Assembly: GCF_018131105.1 (NCBI RefSeq)
Contig: NZ_JAFCJI010000001.1
Coordinates: 4,066,001-4,130,000 of the forward strand
DNA: 64,000 bases
From: Bradyrhizobium manausense
GTDB taxonomy: Bacteria; Pseudomonadota; Alphaproteobacteria; Rhizobiales; Xanthobacteraceae
Direction of reading: 5' to 3'
Under the pieces are notes generated by a model. That model did not search any database and was not told the DNA's origin. It saw nothing but the letters and a program-made list of their open reading frames with translations. A program made the position numbers and the translations under genes. Numbering within the stretch: the first letter of the stretch is position 1; each line of letters begins with the position of its first letter. Positions 18,124 through 28,199 of the stretch are shown here, one piece after another.

Positions 18124-18241
18124 GCCTTGCCTTGAAGGGGGAGAGGATTCCGACGAATCCTTATTAATCCCAAAATCGGGCGGCCGACACCACCTTGAAA
18201 GCCCTCGAATCAGGGGAGTGGTAGCAAAATCCGGTGCAAAA

Positions 18242-19588
18242 TCAGGATTTAACGAGCCGGGCCGCGAAAAACCCGTCGAGCCCGCCGAGCTTCGGGTCGG
18301 CGTGCGGCAGGTGGCTCGGCAGGGTCCGGAGATCGCCGTCGGCCGTGATGGTCTCACTGAGCCCGGAGACCTCGCCGGTCTCGATCGGCATGCGGCGAAG
18401 CGCAGGCTCGGCCGCCAGGAGTGTAGCGACGGCCTGCTCGCCTTCTTCGGGTTCCAGCGAACAGGTGCAGTAGACCAGCGTCCCGCCCGATTTGAGCAGC
18501 GAGACGGATTTCTTGAGCAGTCGCTGCTGGAGAACGGTCATCGCGGCGACGTCGGACTCCTGTCTCAACCACGCGACATCGGGGTGCCGACGGATCGTTC
18601 CGGTCGAGGTGCAGGGCGCATCGATCAGGATTCCGTCGAAGCCTTCAGCCGGTCCCGCCCATTCGACGGCGTCGGCTACGACAGTCTCGGCCTGAAGCGA
18701 CAGCCGGTTCAAATTTTCGCGCAGGCGCGCCACGCGGGCGGGCGATCGGTCGATCGCCGTGACGCGCGCGCCGGCCTGCGCCAATTGCGCGGTCTTGCCG
18801 CCGGGGGCGGCACAGAGATCGGCGATGGACTTTCCTGAGATGTCGCCGAACAGCCGGACCGGCAGCGCGGCGGCGGCGTCCTGCACCCACCATTGTCCTT
18901 CGGCAAAGCCGGGCAGCATGGTCACCGAGCCGTGCAGCAGTGTGCGAACCGATCCGGTCGACAGCACTTCGCCGTGCAGCCGGCTCGCCCATTGCGCGGC
19001 GTCGGACTTCACCGTGAGATCGAGTGACGGCTCGTGGCCGAGCGCAAGGGCCATGTCGCGTGCGGTCGCCTCGCCGTAATGCGCGCTCCAGCGCGCCAGC
19101 AGCCAGGGCGGCAGATCCAGCGATTGCGCGGCGACCTCCTCGACCAGCGCCTGGCCCTCGCGCGCGCAGCGGCGCAGCACGGCATTGACGAGGCCGGCAT
19201 AGCGCGCGGCGCGCCGGTCGGATTGCACCAGGCGCACGGAGAGATCGACGGCGGCGTGATCGGGCACGTCCATCCAGAGGATCTGGGCGGCGCCGATCAG
19301 AAGCGCGCTCTGCGCCCGCGGCGCGTCGGATGGGATGCCCTTGTCGAGCAGGCGCGACAGCACGTGGCCGAGCGTGCCGAGGCGCCGCAGGATGGTCGCG
19401 ACCAGGCGCCGCATCAGTGCGCGGTCTCGATCCGCGAGCGTCTTCAGTCCAGGATGGGCGCCGGAGCCGTCGAGCTGGTCGTCAAGTGTGCGGTGCTTGT
19501 GCAGGACGCCGTCGACGATGTCGGCAGCAATCCGCCGCGCCGCGAGACCAGGCACTTCGGATGGAGGGGCAAAACGTTGAGATGGCAT
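18242..19588 (-). CDS. rsmB: 16S rRNA (cytosine-5)-methyltransferase, RsmB/NOP2 family
   Basis: The product is 448 residues from ATG 19588; the upstream frame is not family-like. An N-terminal NusB-like RNA-binding domain (RIAADIVDGVLHKHRTLDDQ onward) precedes an S-adenosylmethionine-dependent methyltransferase domain. SAM-binding motif I is IADLCAAPGGKTAQLA. Motif IV is DGILIDAPCTSTGTIRRHPD, with the release cysteine in PCT. Motif VI is VYCTCSLEPEEGE, with the catalytic cysteine in TCS. It methylates C967 of 16S rRNA in the best-known members. It is the first gene of the rsmB-heparinase-purH run. Confidence 0.93.
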   Translation of the reverse strand: MPSQRFAPPSEVPGLAARRIAADIVDGVLHKHRTLDDQLDGSGAHPGLKTLADRDRALMRRLVATILRRLGTLGHVLSRLLDKGIPSDAPRAQSALLIGAAQILWMDVPDHAAVDLSVRLVQSDRRAARYAGLVNAVLRRCAREGQALVEEVAAQSLDLPPWLLARWSAHYGEATARDMALALGHEPSLDLTVKSDAAQWASRLHGEVLSTGSVRTLLHGSVTMLPGFAEGQWWVQDAAAALPVRLFGDISGKSIADLCAAPGGKTAQLAQAGARVTAIDRSPARVARLRENLNRLSLQAETVVADAVEWAGPAEGFDGILIDAPCTSTGTIRRHPDVAWLRQESDVAAMTVLQQRLLKKSVSLLKSGGTLVYCTCSLEPEEGEQAVATLLAAEPALRRMPIETGEVSGLSETITADGDLRTLPSHLPHADPKLGGLDGFFAARLVKS

Positions 19589-19776
19589 GCGGACGTAAGG
19601 TTCTGAGCGAGCGGCAGTTCCGCCGAAATGGGCGCATGCCTTGAGATCACCTTCTGTGACATGCGAATATGCCAAATGTAAGAATGGCATCTGGCGATTT
19701 CAGCCCTCAGCCGCCATTTCAGCAATGCGTTATTGGACGTCGCGCGCATGACGATCCTGCGCTAGGACCCCGAACG

Positions 19777-19974
19777 ATGAATGACCAACCTCCTGCTTCG
19801 AACCGCAAGCCCTTGCCACCGGCGGCCCAGCGCGCGCTGGCCGAAGCCCAGGCACGCCGGCAAGCCGCCGCGGCGCATGCGGCGGCCGCGCCGAAGGAAT
19901 TGCAGGGGCCGAAGGGGCCCGAGCCCACGCGCTACGGCGATTGGGAGCGCAAGGGCATCGCCTCGGATTTCTGA
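19777..19974 (+). CDS. DUF1674 protein, succinate dehydrogenase assembly factor 4 (SDHAF4) homologue
   Basis: The product is a 65-residue protein from ATG 19777. The last 20 residues (GPEPTRYGDWERKGIASDF) are the conserved DUF1674 signature; the rest is an alanine/proline-rich helix. Its mitochondrial homologue SDHAF4 (Sdh8) binds the flavinylated SDHA subunit and helps assemble complex II, so a role in succinate dehydrogenase maturation is likely. No sdh genes are in this window. An earlier in-frame ATG exists at 19669, but the sequence between is not conserved-looking. Confidence 0.88.
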   Translation: MNDQPPASNRKPLPPAAQRALAEAQARRQAAAAHAAAAPKELQGPKGPEPTRYGDWERKGIASDF

Positions 19975-20030
19975 GATCCGCCTTTTCAGGTCACTTGCCG
20001 GTCCGGCCGACTCAGCCATAGCGTGCGCGG

Positions 20031-20621
20031 ATGTCGCGCTTCGACCCAGGCAACTTCTATCGGCCTCAGTACGGCGGCTCGCCGTTTGGCCGTCGCTTCT
20101 CCGGACTTTTGCCGTGGATGTTTGTGGTCGGCATTGTAACGGCGATCGTGCTCACGTTCAGGCACGGGACCAACTGGCCGGTTCCGTATCGGGCCGATGA
20201 ACGCGCACAGGATGCCGAGATCATCCTGCAGCAATCCGGCAGTTCCGATATTCGCCTGCCGATCGATGTTGTCCGCACCATCGATGGCGACACTTTCCTT
20301 GCGCGCGTGCATCAACGCGACGGACGCGATCTCGTCGCGCGGATTCGCCTGCGCGGCATCGATGCACCCGAGATGAAGGCGTCTTGTCGGAACGAGCTGG
20401 ACAGGGCGGAAGCCGCCACCGAGGCGCTGCGCAATCTGCTCGGCCAGGGCGGCGTCACCATCTACAATCTCGGCTCGGAAAAATACGGGCGCGTTCTTGC
20501 CGATGTCGCGACCAGGCGCACCACCAACGTGTCGGCCGCGATGCTCGCGGGCGGTTACGCGCGCAGCTACAATGGCGGCCATCGCGACGGCTGGTGTGCG
20601 CGAGGCTGGCGCTTCTGGTGA
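20031..20621 (+). CDS. membrane-anchored/secreted thermonuclease (SNase-like) family protein
   Basis: The product is 196 residues. A hydrophobic segment, LLPWMFVVGIVTAIVLTF (about residues 26-43), serves as an uncleaved signal or anchor. The nuclease domain follows, with the family motifs VRTIDGDTF, RIRLRGIDAPEMKA (catalytic Arg and acidic residues) and EKYGRVLADV. A second conserved block NVSAAMLAGGYAR is present. The last segment, NGGHRDGWC, resembles the end of the alphaproteobacterial branch. Staphylococcal nuclease homologues cut DNA and RNA with Ca2+. A strong hairpin terminator follows immediately. Confidence 0.9.
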   Translation: MSRFDPGNFYRPQYGGSPFGRRFSGLLPWMFVVGIVTAIVLTFRHGTNWPVPYRADERAQDAEIILQQSGSSDIRLPIDVVRTIDGDTFLARVHQRDGRDLVARIRLRGIDAPEMKASCRNELDRAEAATEALRNLLGQGGVTIYNLGSEKYGRVLADVATRRTTNVSAAMLAGGYARSYNGGHRDGWCARGWRFW

Positions 20622-20628
20622 CAAAAAA

Positions 20629-20655
20629 GCCGCGTCTGGTGACGCGGCTTTCGTT
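20629..20655. terminator. bidirectional intrinsic terminator
   Basis: The perfect 9-bp stem AGCCGCGTC (20629-20637) / GACGCGGCT (20642-20650) has a TGGT loop. It is preceded by AAAAAA and followed by TTCGTT, so it can stop transcription of the nuclease gene and the convergent L,D-transpeptidase gene. Confidence 0.9.
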
Positions 20656-20675
20656 ATTCCTGCTTGATCTTTCGA

Positions 20676-21191
20676 TCAGCGCGTCACGACCACCGTCGTG
20701 CCGACCGAGACGCGGCTGTAGAGATCGGTGATGTCGTCGTTGAGCATGCGAATGCAGCCATAGGAGACGAAGCCGCCAACGGAGCCCGGCACGTTGGTGC
20801 CGTGGATGGCGTATTCGCCGCCGGCCAGCGTCATCGCTGCAACGCCCATCGGGTTGCGCGGCGAGCCGCCAGGAATGACGTCGGGGATGCTCGGCTTGTC
20901 ACGCTTTACTTCGGCGGGCGGCGACCAGGCCGGGTTGCGATATTTGCCGTCGATGCGGGTGGTGCCGGCCCACTGCTTGCCGGATTTGCCGACGCCGACC
21001 GGATAGCGCATGGCGTGGCCGTCATCGAGGATGAGATAGAGCCGGCGTTCGTTGGTCTTGACCACGATGGTGCCGGGGGAATAGTCGGCCAGGTGGGCGC
21101 CCACCATTTCCGGCCGCGCCTCTGCCGCCGTCGACATCACGACCCCTGCCCCGATGGTGGCGGCCAGCGCCACGGCAATCCTCATCGACAT
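20676..21191 (-). CDS. L,D-transpeptidase (YkuD/ErfK family)
   Basis: The product is 171 residues from ATG 21191, with AGGGGA six bases upstream. A signal peptide (MRIAVALAATIGAGVVMSTA, cut near AEA) leads a YkuD domain. The catalytic motif is H130-G-T-N with S143-Y-G-C146-I-R-M, where C146 is the nucleophile. Enzymes of this family form 3-3 peptidoglycan cross-links or attach proteins to peptidoglycan in the periplasm. The short length means it is essentially the catalytic domain alone, with no LysM or PG-binding domain. It is convergent with the nuclease gene across a shared terminator. Confidence 0.93.
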   Translation of the reverse strand: MSMRIAVALAATIGAGVVMSTAAEARPEMVGAHLADYSPGTIVVKTNERRLYLILDDGHAMRYPVGVGKSGKQWAGTTRIDGKYRNPAWSPPAEVKRDKPSIPDVIPGGSPRNPMGVAAMTLAGGEYAIHGTNVPGSVGGFVSYGCIRMLNDDITDLYSRVSVGTTVVVTR

Positions 21192-21612
21192 CGATTTTCC
21201 CCTAGCCCGAACAGATCGTCCAAAAATGACGCAGAACCCGGCAATCGCCGGCTCGCCCAGATATTCTTAACCGCGCCTGTTAACCGGATGGTTTCCACGC
21301 ACGGCTGCCAAGGGCGAGCCAGCAGGGGGAACAAAGGAAATGTTCGAAACAAAGTAAATGACTTGAAAACAACACTCGGCGGCAAAGATACCGCCGCGCT
21401 GGCGCGCGCTCTGACAAGTGCGTGAAAGTGTGCACGGCGGTTGTTGTGGGGGAGCTATGGCCCGGCTCGTGTCCCGGACGCGACGCAGCGCGAAGCGGGT
21501 GCGACGCGGAGCCGGCACCAAGCACTTCTTTTCCACGTGGATAGATGGGCCCCGGCTTTGCAGCGCACCGCCAAATGCGCGCTGCGCTGCGTCCGGGGCA
21601 CACGGCCTTGTA
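21192..21612. other. 421-bp intergenic region between the L,D-transpeptidase and acs genes
   Basis: The first 230 bases are comparatively AT-rich and should contain the minus-strand promoter of the transpeptidase gene. The last part (21471-21601) is a palindromic repeat (listed separately) that follows the acs stop codon. I see no gene I can support. Confidence 0.5.
21471..21601. repeat. palindromic intergenic repeat, family B
   Basis: GTCCCGGACGCGACGCAGCG (21471-21490) faces CGCGCTGCGCTGCGTCCGGG with GCA (about 21578-21600). The middle holds GAGCCGGCACC and GGGCCCCGGCTTTG. It matches the plan of 47573-47694 and lies just after the acs stop codon. Confidence 0.75.
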
Positions 21613-23559
<1,947 letters not shown>

Positions 23560-23968
23560 GCTTCCCTCCACATACGGCAAGCCGGGGATCGCAGACTGGC
23601 GAGCCGACTTCATCGTTGAACGATTATGCGTCGGGCTAACCGGCCCCGACAAGGAGCACAAGCTGGACCTTCGATGAGCGGCCGGACATGCGGAGAATCC
23701 AGCCTCGACGGCCAATTGTCGTGAATCTGAAACAGGCCGGGCGCCGGCGTTTGGCTCTTTACCCAAATCTCCGGAACAGGCCCGTGCAGGGCGCCCATGC
23801 GCCGCAGGAGGTATTTAGAGACCGCCTTTCACTGATTCGGGACTCGCAATGCGGTTCGGAACACCCTAAGTGGCTAACCCGGGTCCCAAGAGACCTCCAG
23901 GCAAGGCTTGGAACAAAAAACAGAACAGCGGCATTGAACGGTAGCAAACAGGGCCAAGGCTTAAGACT
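23560..23968. promoter_or_regulatory. 409-bp divergent promoter region between acs and topoisomerase IB
   Basis: It holds the divergent promoters of acs (minus) and topoisomerase (plus), with no convincing long frame. A 12-codon frame at 23797-23835 begins with four consecutive arginine codons after Met (MRRRRYLETAFH) and contains a perfect AGGAGG at 23806-23811, without a start codon at normal spacing after it. The significance is unclear. A-rich tracts (AACAAAAAACAG) lie about 60 bases before the topoisomerase ATG. Confidence 0.4.
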
Positions 23969-25138
23969 ATGATGGATCAGCAGAATCTCGGGACGATGCG
24001 GCCTGCTTCGGCCGATCCTGCTGCCATTGCGCTAGCCAAGGCCCTCGGACAATGGCCGAAACCGTCGGGTTCCACCCGCGCCAGCCCGAAAAAGGTGTTC
24101 GATGCGGCGCCTGCGGCGACGGTCGAAGCGCTCGCCAAGGAGCTCGGCCTGCGGCTCGGCGACCAGAACGAGCTGAAAATCCGCCGTGTCAGGCGCGGCA
24201 AGGGCTATTCCTTTGTCCGCCCCAACGGCGCCCATATCCGCGACGCCCGCACCATTCGCCGGTTGCACGCCATGGCGGTGCCGCCGGCCTATCGCGAGGT
24301 GCGCTATTCGGCCGATCCGAGCTCGCATCTCCAGGCGGTGGGACGCGATGCCGCGGGCCGTCTGCAATATCGCTATCACGCCGACTGGGAGAAGGTCCGC
24401 GAGCACCGCAAGGCGCATCGCCTTGAAAAGCTCGTCGGTGCCCTGCCGAAAATTCGACGCAAGGTCTCGGCGTTCCTGTCGGGCGAGGAGCCGACGCGCG
24501 AATTCGCGCTCTCGGCCGTGATCGAACTGATCGCGCGCACCGCGATTCGCCCCGGCAACGAATCCTATGCGCGCCTCAACGGCACGCGCGGCGCCACCAC
24601 GCTGCTGAAGTCCAACGTCACGCTCGAAGGCGATAGTTTCGTGCTGACCTTCAAGGCGAAGGGCGGCAAGGCGGTACGGAAAGAGTGCGACGCGGCCAAG
24701 CTGGTGCGCGCCATCGGCATTCTGCAGAGCGTGCCCGGCAAGCGCATGTTCCAGTATCGCGATGCTTACGGCATCGTGCGCGCTGTCAGCACCACGCAGG
24801 TCAATGCGTTCCTGCGCGAGATCGCCGGCATCAAGATTTCGCTGAAGGATTTCCGCACGCTGATGGCCTCGGCTGTCGTCGTCGAATCGCTGTCGCGGAT
24901 CACGCCGGCGACCAGCCAGCGCGGCCGCAAGAAGCAGGTGCTGGACGCGATCCGCGCCGCGGCGGACAAGCTCTCCAACACGCCGGCGATCTGCCGCAAG
25001 AGCTACGTCCACGACACCATCGTCACGGCGTTTGAGGACGGCATCCTCGAGCGCTTCGCCGCGACCATGAAGGGCCAGCGCTCGCAGGCTCGACGTGAGC
25101 AGCTTCTGCAGCAGGTGGTGGCGACTGCGGCAGTATAG
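23969..25138 (+). CDS. DNA topoisomerase IB (poxvirus/eukaryote-like)
   Basis: The product is 389 residues. The catalytic domain carries AIRPGNESYARLNGTRGATT (residues 192-211, with active-site Arg194) and LTFKAKGGK (Lys near 231). ISLKDFRTLMASAVVVESL (from residue 290) and KSYVHDTIV follow, with nucleophile Tyr346. Type IB enzymes relax supercoils by making a 3'-phosphotyrosyl link without ATP; they occur in many alphaproteobacteria as an accessory enzyme. An N-terminal extension of about 60 residues precedes the DNA-grasping domain. ATG 23969 and the adjacent ATG 23972 are both possible starts. No operon partner is evident. Confidence 0.94.
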   Translation: MMDQQNLGTMRPASADPAAIALAKALGQWPKPSGSTRASPKKVFDAAPAATVEALAKELGLRLGDQNELKIRRVRRGKGYSFVRPNGAHIRDARTIRRLHAMAVPPAYREVRYSADPSSHLQAVGRDAAGRLQYRYHADWEKVREHRKAHRLEKLVGALPKIRRKVSAFLSGEEPTREFALSAVIELIARTAIRPGNESYARLNGTRGATTLLKSNVTLEGDSFVLTFKAKGGKAVRKECDAAKLVRAIGILQSVPGKRMFQYRDAYGIVRAVSTTQVNAFLREIAGIKISLKDFRTLMASAVVVESLSRITPATSQRGRKKQVLDAIRAAADKLSNTPAICRKSYVHDTIVTAFEDGILERFAATMKGQRSQARREQLLQQVVATAAV

Positions 25139-25147
25139 TCCGCCTCG

Positions 25148-25603
25148 CTACGTCTTGTCCGAAACACCCTTGTCCGGACCGGGATCGCGGCCCGCCGCCG
25201 CGCTCGTGAGCCGTTCCAGATAATGCGCCCATCCTCTTGCGTGCGCGGCCATCTGTTCCTCGGTCGGCAGCCCGCTATGGGTCATGCGCAGCAGCGTGCC
25301 GCCGTCGCGTTCGATCAGGTCGATCTCGATCAGGCTCGACCCCGGCGGCACTTCCTGGCCGCCCTCCCAGCCGAACGTGTAGGCCAGGCGATGCACGGGC
25401 ACGACCTCGCGGAAGGCGCCGCGAGCGGCACCGCCGCGCGGGCCGATTCCCTTGAGCAGATAGAGCCCGCCGGGATGCGGCTCGGTGGTCGCATCCGAGC
25501 CCATCCAGCTCAGGATTTTCTCAGGGTCGGTCAAATAGGCGAACACGGTGGCGCGCGGGGCCGCGATCTGGGTCTCGCGTCGCAATACGAACGGCTCGGT
25601 CAT
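25148..25603 (-). CDS. SRPBCC / AHA1 (activator of Hsp90 ATPase homologue) domain protein
   Basis: The product is 151 residues. It shows the START-like fold signature of the AHSA1 branch: RRETQIAAPRATVFAYLTDP at the start, SWMGSDATTEPHPGG in the middle, and TLLRMTHSGLPTEEQMAAH followed by GWAHYLERL near the end. Despite the family name most bacterial members have nothing to do with Hsp90, and they bind small hydrophobic ligands. It is convergent with the topoisomerase gene (9-bp gap) and divergent from the class III cyclase. Such genes often pair with ArsR-type regulators, but none is visible here. Confidence 0.88.
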   Translation of the reverse strand: MTEPFVLRRETQIAAPRATVFAYLTDPEKILSWMGSDATTEPHPGGLYLLKGIGPRGGAARGAFREVVPVHRLAYTFGWEGGQEVPPGSSLIEIDLIERDGGTLLRMTHSGLPTEEQMAAHARGWAHYLERLTSAAAGRDPGPDKGVSDKT

Positions 25604-25705
25604 CGGCGATCATCCCTGCGGTGATATCAGCACATGGCGGCGCCAAAGCAGCCCGTCAAGGATTGCCCGTGACAAAGACCGCTCTCCTTCGTCATCATTG
25701 GGATC

Positions 25706-26797
25706 ATGCAATTCTCTCCGACTCTCGCCTGGCTCGTCGATGCCGCCTCGGATTGTCCCGGCGCCGACCGCCTGCTCGCGGAACTCGGCGCGCATCTGCT
25801 CGCCGACGGCGTGCCGCTTGCGGCAGGCAGCCTGACGCTGGAGGTGCCGCATCCGCTGATCGCGAAGCGGACGTGGCTGTGGCGGGCGGACAACGGCCGG
25901 GTGATCGAGGCGCTGGGCTTTGCACCGGCCGGATTGGCGCCCGATTTACCCGATGATGCGGGCCGCCGCTGGCTGCGCGACATCGCAGGCGGCGAAGTGC
26001 ATGAAGACGTTGTCGGGCGTGATGGGCCGCTGCTGGGCTGGATCGGGCCGCGCCCATTCACATCAGACCAAGTCGAGCAACTGCACCAGGCCGCGCGCTT
26101 TGCCGCGACACCGCTCGCCGTGCTCGCTGCACGCGCCACGTTGCGGGCGACGCTGGAAGCCTATCTCGGAAGGCGTAGCGCCGAGCGGGTGTTGGCGGCG
26201 CCTCTGCGGCGCGATCTCGGCGAGACCATTCAGGCGGCGCTGCTCTATGCCGATCTGCGCGGCTTCACCACCCTGTCGGAAACCAGTCGGCCGGCCGATG
26301 TCATCGCCGCGCTCGATGCCTGGTTCGACCGCATCGCCGGCGCCGTTCACGCCTTCGGCGGAGAAGTGCTGAAATTCATCGGCGACGGCGTGCTTGCGAT
26401 CTTTCCGGTGGTCGAGGCCTCACCGCGCCGCGCCTGCGAGGCGGCTTTGCGTGCCGCCGGCGCGGCCGAAGCCGGGATGGCGTATCTCAACGCGGAGCGC
26501 GCTGCGCAAGGCTTGCCGCCACTCGCGTTCGGCGCCGCGCTTCATCTCGGCGAGATGCTCTGGGGCAATATCGGCGCCGCCAATCGGCTGGATTTCACCG
26601 CGATCGGTCCCGCCGTCAACCTCGCCAGCCGGCTCGAAGGCCTGTGCAAGCCGCTCGGCAGGACCGTGCTGGTCTCGGGCGCGCTCGCCGCCGAGACGGA
26701 AATGCCTTTGGTCGCGCTCGGACTGCACAAGCTGCGCGGCATTGCTTCGCCGTGCGAGGTGCTCGCGTTGCCGGAGACGCAGGCCCGGACGCCGTAG
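25706..26797 (+). CDS. class III adenylate/guanylate cyclase
   Basis: The product is 363 residues. The C-terminal catalytic domain (about 170-350) has ALLYADLRGFTTLSETSRP with the first metal-binding Asp, then FGGEVLKFIGDGVLAIFPV with the second, and later NLASRLEGLCKPLGRTVLVS. The N-terminal 160 residues (QFSPTLAWLVDAASDCPGAD onward) resemble a small sensory region of unknown ligand, with no membrane span. It probably makes cAMP in the cytoplasm. This is one of two class III cyclases in the window (the other at 40746), and a CRP-like palindrome occurs at 35289. It is convergent with the EVE gene, four bases apart. Confidence 0.9.
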   Translation: MQFSPTLAWLVDAASDCPGADRLLAELGAHLLADGVPLAAGSLTLEVPHPLIAKRTWLWRADNGRVIEALGFAPAGLAPDLPDDAGRRWLRDIAGGEVHEDVVGRDGPLLGWIGPRPFTSDQVEQLHQAARFAATPLAVLAARATLRATLEAYLGRRSAERVLAAPLRRDLGETIQAALLYADLRGFTTLSETSRPADVIAALDAWFDRIAGAVHAFGGEVLKFIGDGVLAIFPVVEASPRRACEAALRAAGAAEAGMAYLNAERAAQGLPPLAFGAALHLGEMLWGNIGAANRLDFTAIGPAVNLASRLEGLCKPLGRTVLVSGALAAETEMPLVALGLHKLRGIASPCEVLALPETQARTP

Positions 26798-26800
26798 CCC

Positions 26801-27214
26801 TTAAATTCCGCCCATCTTGCAGACGAGCTTCCATTCCTCGGCCGTGACCGGCTGCACCGACAGGCGCGAATATTTCACCAGCGCCATCTCGGCGAGTTTC
26901 TTCTCGGTCTTGATCGCCGCCATCGTCACCGGTGTCTTCAGCGGCTTGTCGGCCTTGATGTCGACGCAGACGAACTTTTCAGTTTTGTCGGTCGGATCGG
27001 GGTAGGCCTCCTTGATGATCTCAGCGATGCCGACGATCTCCTTGCCCTCGTTGGAATGATAGAAGAACGCCTTGTCGCCCTTCTTCATGTTCACCAGATT
27101 GATGCGTGCGGTGTAATTGCGCACGCCGGTCCAGGCCTCGCCCTTGGCGCCCTTCGCGACCTGCTGATCCCAGGACCACACCGATGGTTCGGATTTCACC
27201 AGCCAGTACGCCAT
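26801..27214 (-). CDS. EVE domain protein (thymocyte nuclear protein 1-like)
   Basis: The product is 137 residues starting MAYWLVKSEPSVWSWDQQVA, the canonical EVE/DUF55 start (the SEP segment lines the ligand pocket). GVRNYTARINLVNMKKGDKA and FYHSNEGKEIVGIAEI follow. EVE domains belong to the PUA-like superfamily and bind modified nucleobases such as 5-methylcytosine derivatives. ATG 27214 is chosen because GAGGA lies six bases before it; an ATG at 27220 overlaps the gpsA stop in an ATGA arrangement. It is the third gene of tsaD-gpsA-EVE, tightly coupled to gpsA. Confidence 0.92.
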   Translation of the reverse strand: MAYWLVKSEPSVWSWDQQVAKGAKGEAWTGVRNYTARINLVNMKKGDKAFFYHSNEGKEIVGIAEIIKEAYPDPTDKTEKFVCVDIKADKPLKTPVTMAAIKTEKKLAEMALVKYSRLSVQPVTAEEWKLVCKMGGI

Positions 27215-27216
27215 GT

Positions 27217-28197
27217 TCATTCCTCTGCCTTGAAGGGGCGCGTCAACAATCCCGAGATCGCGGCGTCGATCGTGCTCCTGCCGCTCAGGATCGAAGCGAC
27301 GGCTTCTGATACAGGCATCTCGACGTTTTGCGAAGCGGCGAGCTCGATCAGCACCGGTGCGGTGGATTCGCCTTCGGCCAGCTTGCCGGCCGGCGGCTGC
27401 TCGCCGCGTCCGAGTGCCAGCCCGAGTGCGAAATTGCGCGACTGCGGGCTCGAACAGGTCAGGATCAGATCGCCGAGACCGGACAAGCCGGTGAGCGTCT
27501 CACCGCGCGCGCCGAGCGCGCGACCCAGACGGGTCAGCTCGGCGAAACCGCGCGTCGTGAGCGCGGCCTGGGCGGAGGCGCCGAGTTTGCGTCCGACCGA
27601 GATCCCGACCGCAATCGCGAGAACGTTCTTGGCGGCGCCGCCGATCTCGACACCGCGGACATCAGTGGTGTGATAGGGCCGGAAGGTCGCCGATCCCAGC
27701 GCCTGCACCATCCGGCTCGCCAGCGCTTCATCCTTTGCCGCCAGCGTCACCGCCGTCGGCAGGCCGCGCGCGACGTCGTCGGCAAAGCTCGGGCCCGACA
27801 AGATCGCGGGCTGCGCATGCGGCGCGGCCTCGGCGATCACGTCGGTCATGAATTTGTGGGTGCCGTGCTCGATGCCCTTGGCGCAGGCGATGATCGGAAC
27901 AGGCGCTGTGACGTGCGAGGCCAGCATGTTGACCGCGCCGCGCAGATGCTGCGCCGGGGTCGCGATCAGCAGCATGTCGGCACGCGCGGCGAGCGCCAGC
28001 TCGCTCGTCACTATGATATCAGGTGCGAGGCGTACGCCGGGCAGTCGCGGATTGTCACGGCTCGATGCGATCCGCGTCGCGTGTTCTGCGTTGCGGGCCC
28101 ACAGCGTGACGTTCCGCCCAGCACGTGCGGCGACCGTTGCCAGCGCCGTGCCCCAGGCGCCCGCGCCGATCACCGCGACGGAGCGGAACGCGGTCAT
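27217..28197 (-). CDS. gpsA: glycerol-3-phosphate dehydrogenase [NAD(P)+]
   Basis: The product is 326 residues from ATG 28197. The nucleotide-binding motif is VIGAGAWGTALA near the N-terminus. The VTLWARN segment, SGPSFADDVARGLPTAVTLA, and the catalytic-lysine helix GAAKNVLAIAVGIS are as in GpsA. GLSGLGDLILTCSSPQSRN is the substrate-binding block. It reduces dihydroxyacetone phosphate to sn-glycerol 3-phosphate for phospholipid synthesis. It begins 2 bases after the tsaD stop, and its end abuts the EVE gene, so all three are one transcription unit. Confidence 0.97.
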   Translation of the reverse strand: MTAFRSVAVIGAGAWGTALATVAARAGRNVTLWARNAEHATRIASSRDNPRLPGVRLAPDIIVTSELALAARADMLLIATPAQHLRGAVNMLASHVTAPVPIIACAKGIEHGTHKFMTDVIAEAAPHAQPAILSGPSFADDVARGLPTAVTLAAKDEALASRMVQALGSATFRPYHTTDVRGVEIGGAAKNVLAIAVGISVGRKLGASAQAALTTRGFAELTRLGRALGARGETLTGLSGLGDLILTCSSPQSRNFALGLALGRGEQPPAGKLAEGESTAPVLIELAASQNVEMPVSEAVASILSGRSTIDAAISGLLTRPFKAEE

Positions 28198-28199
28198 GG

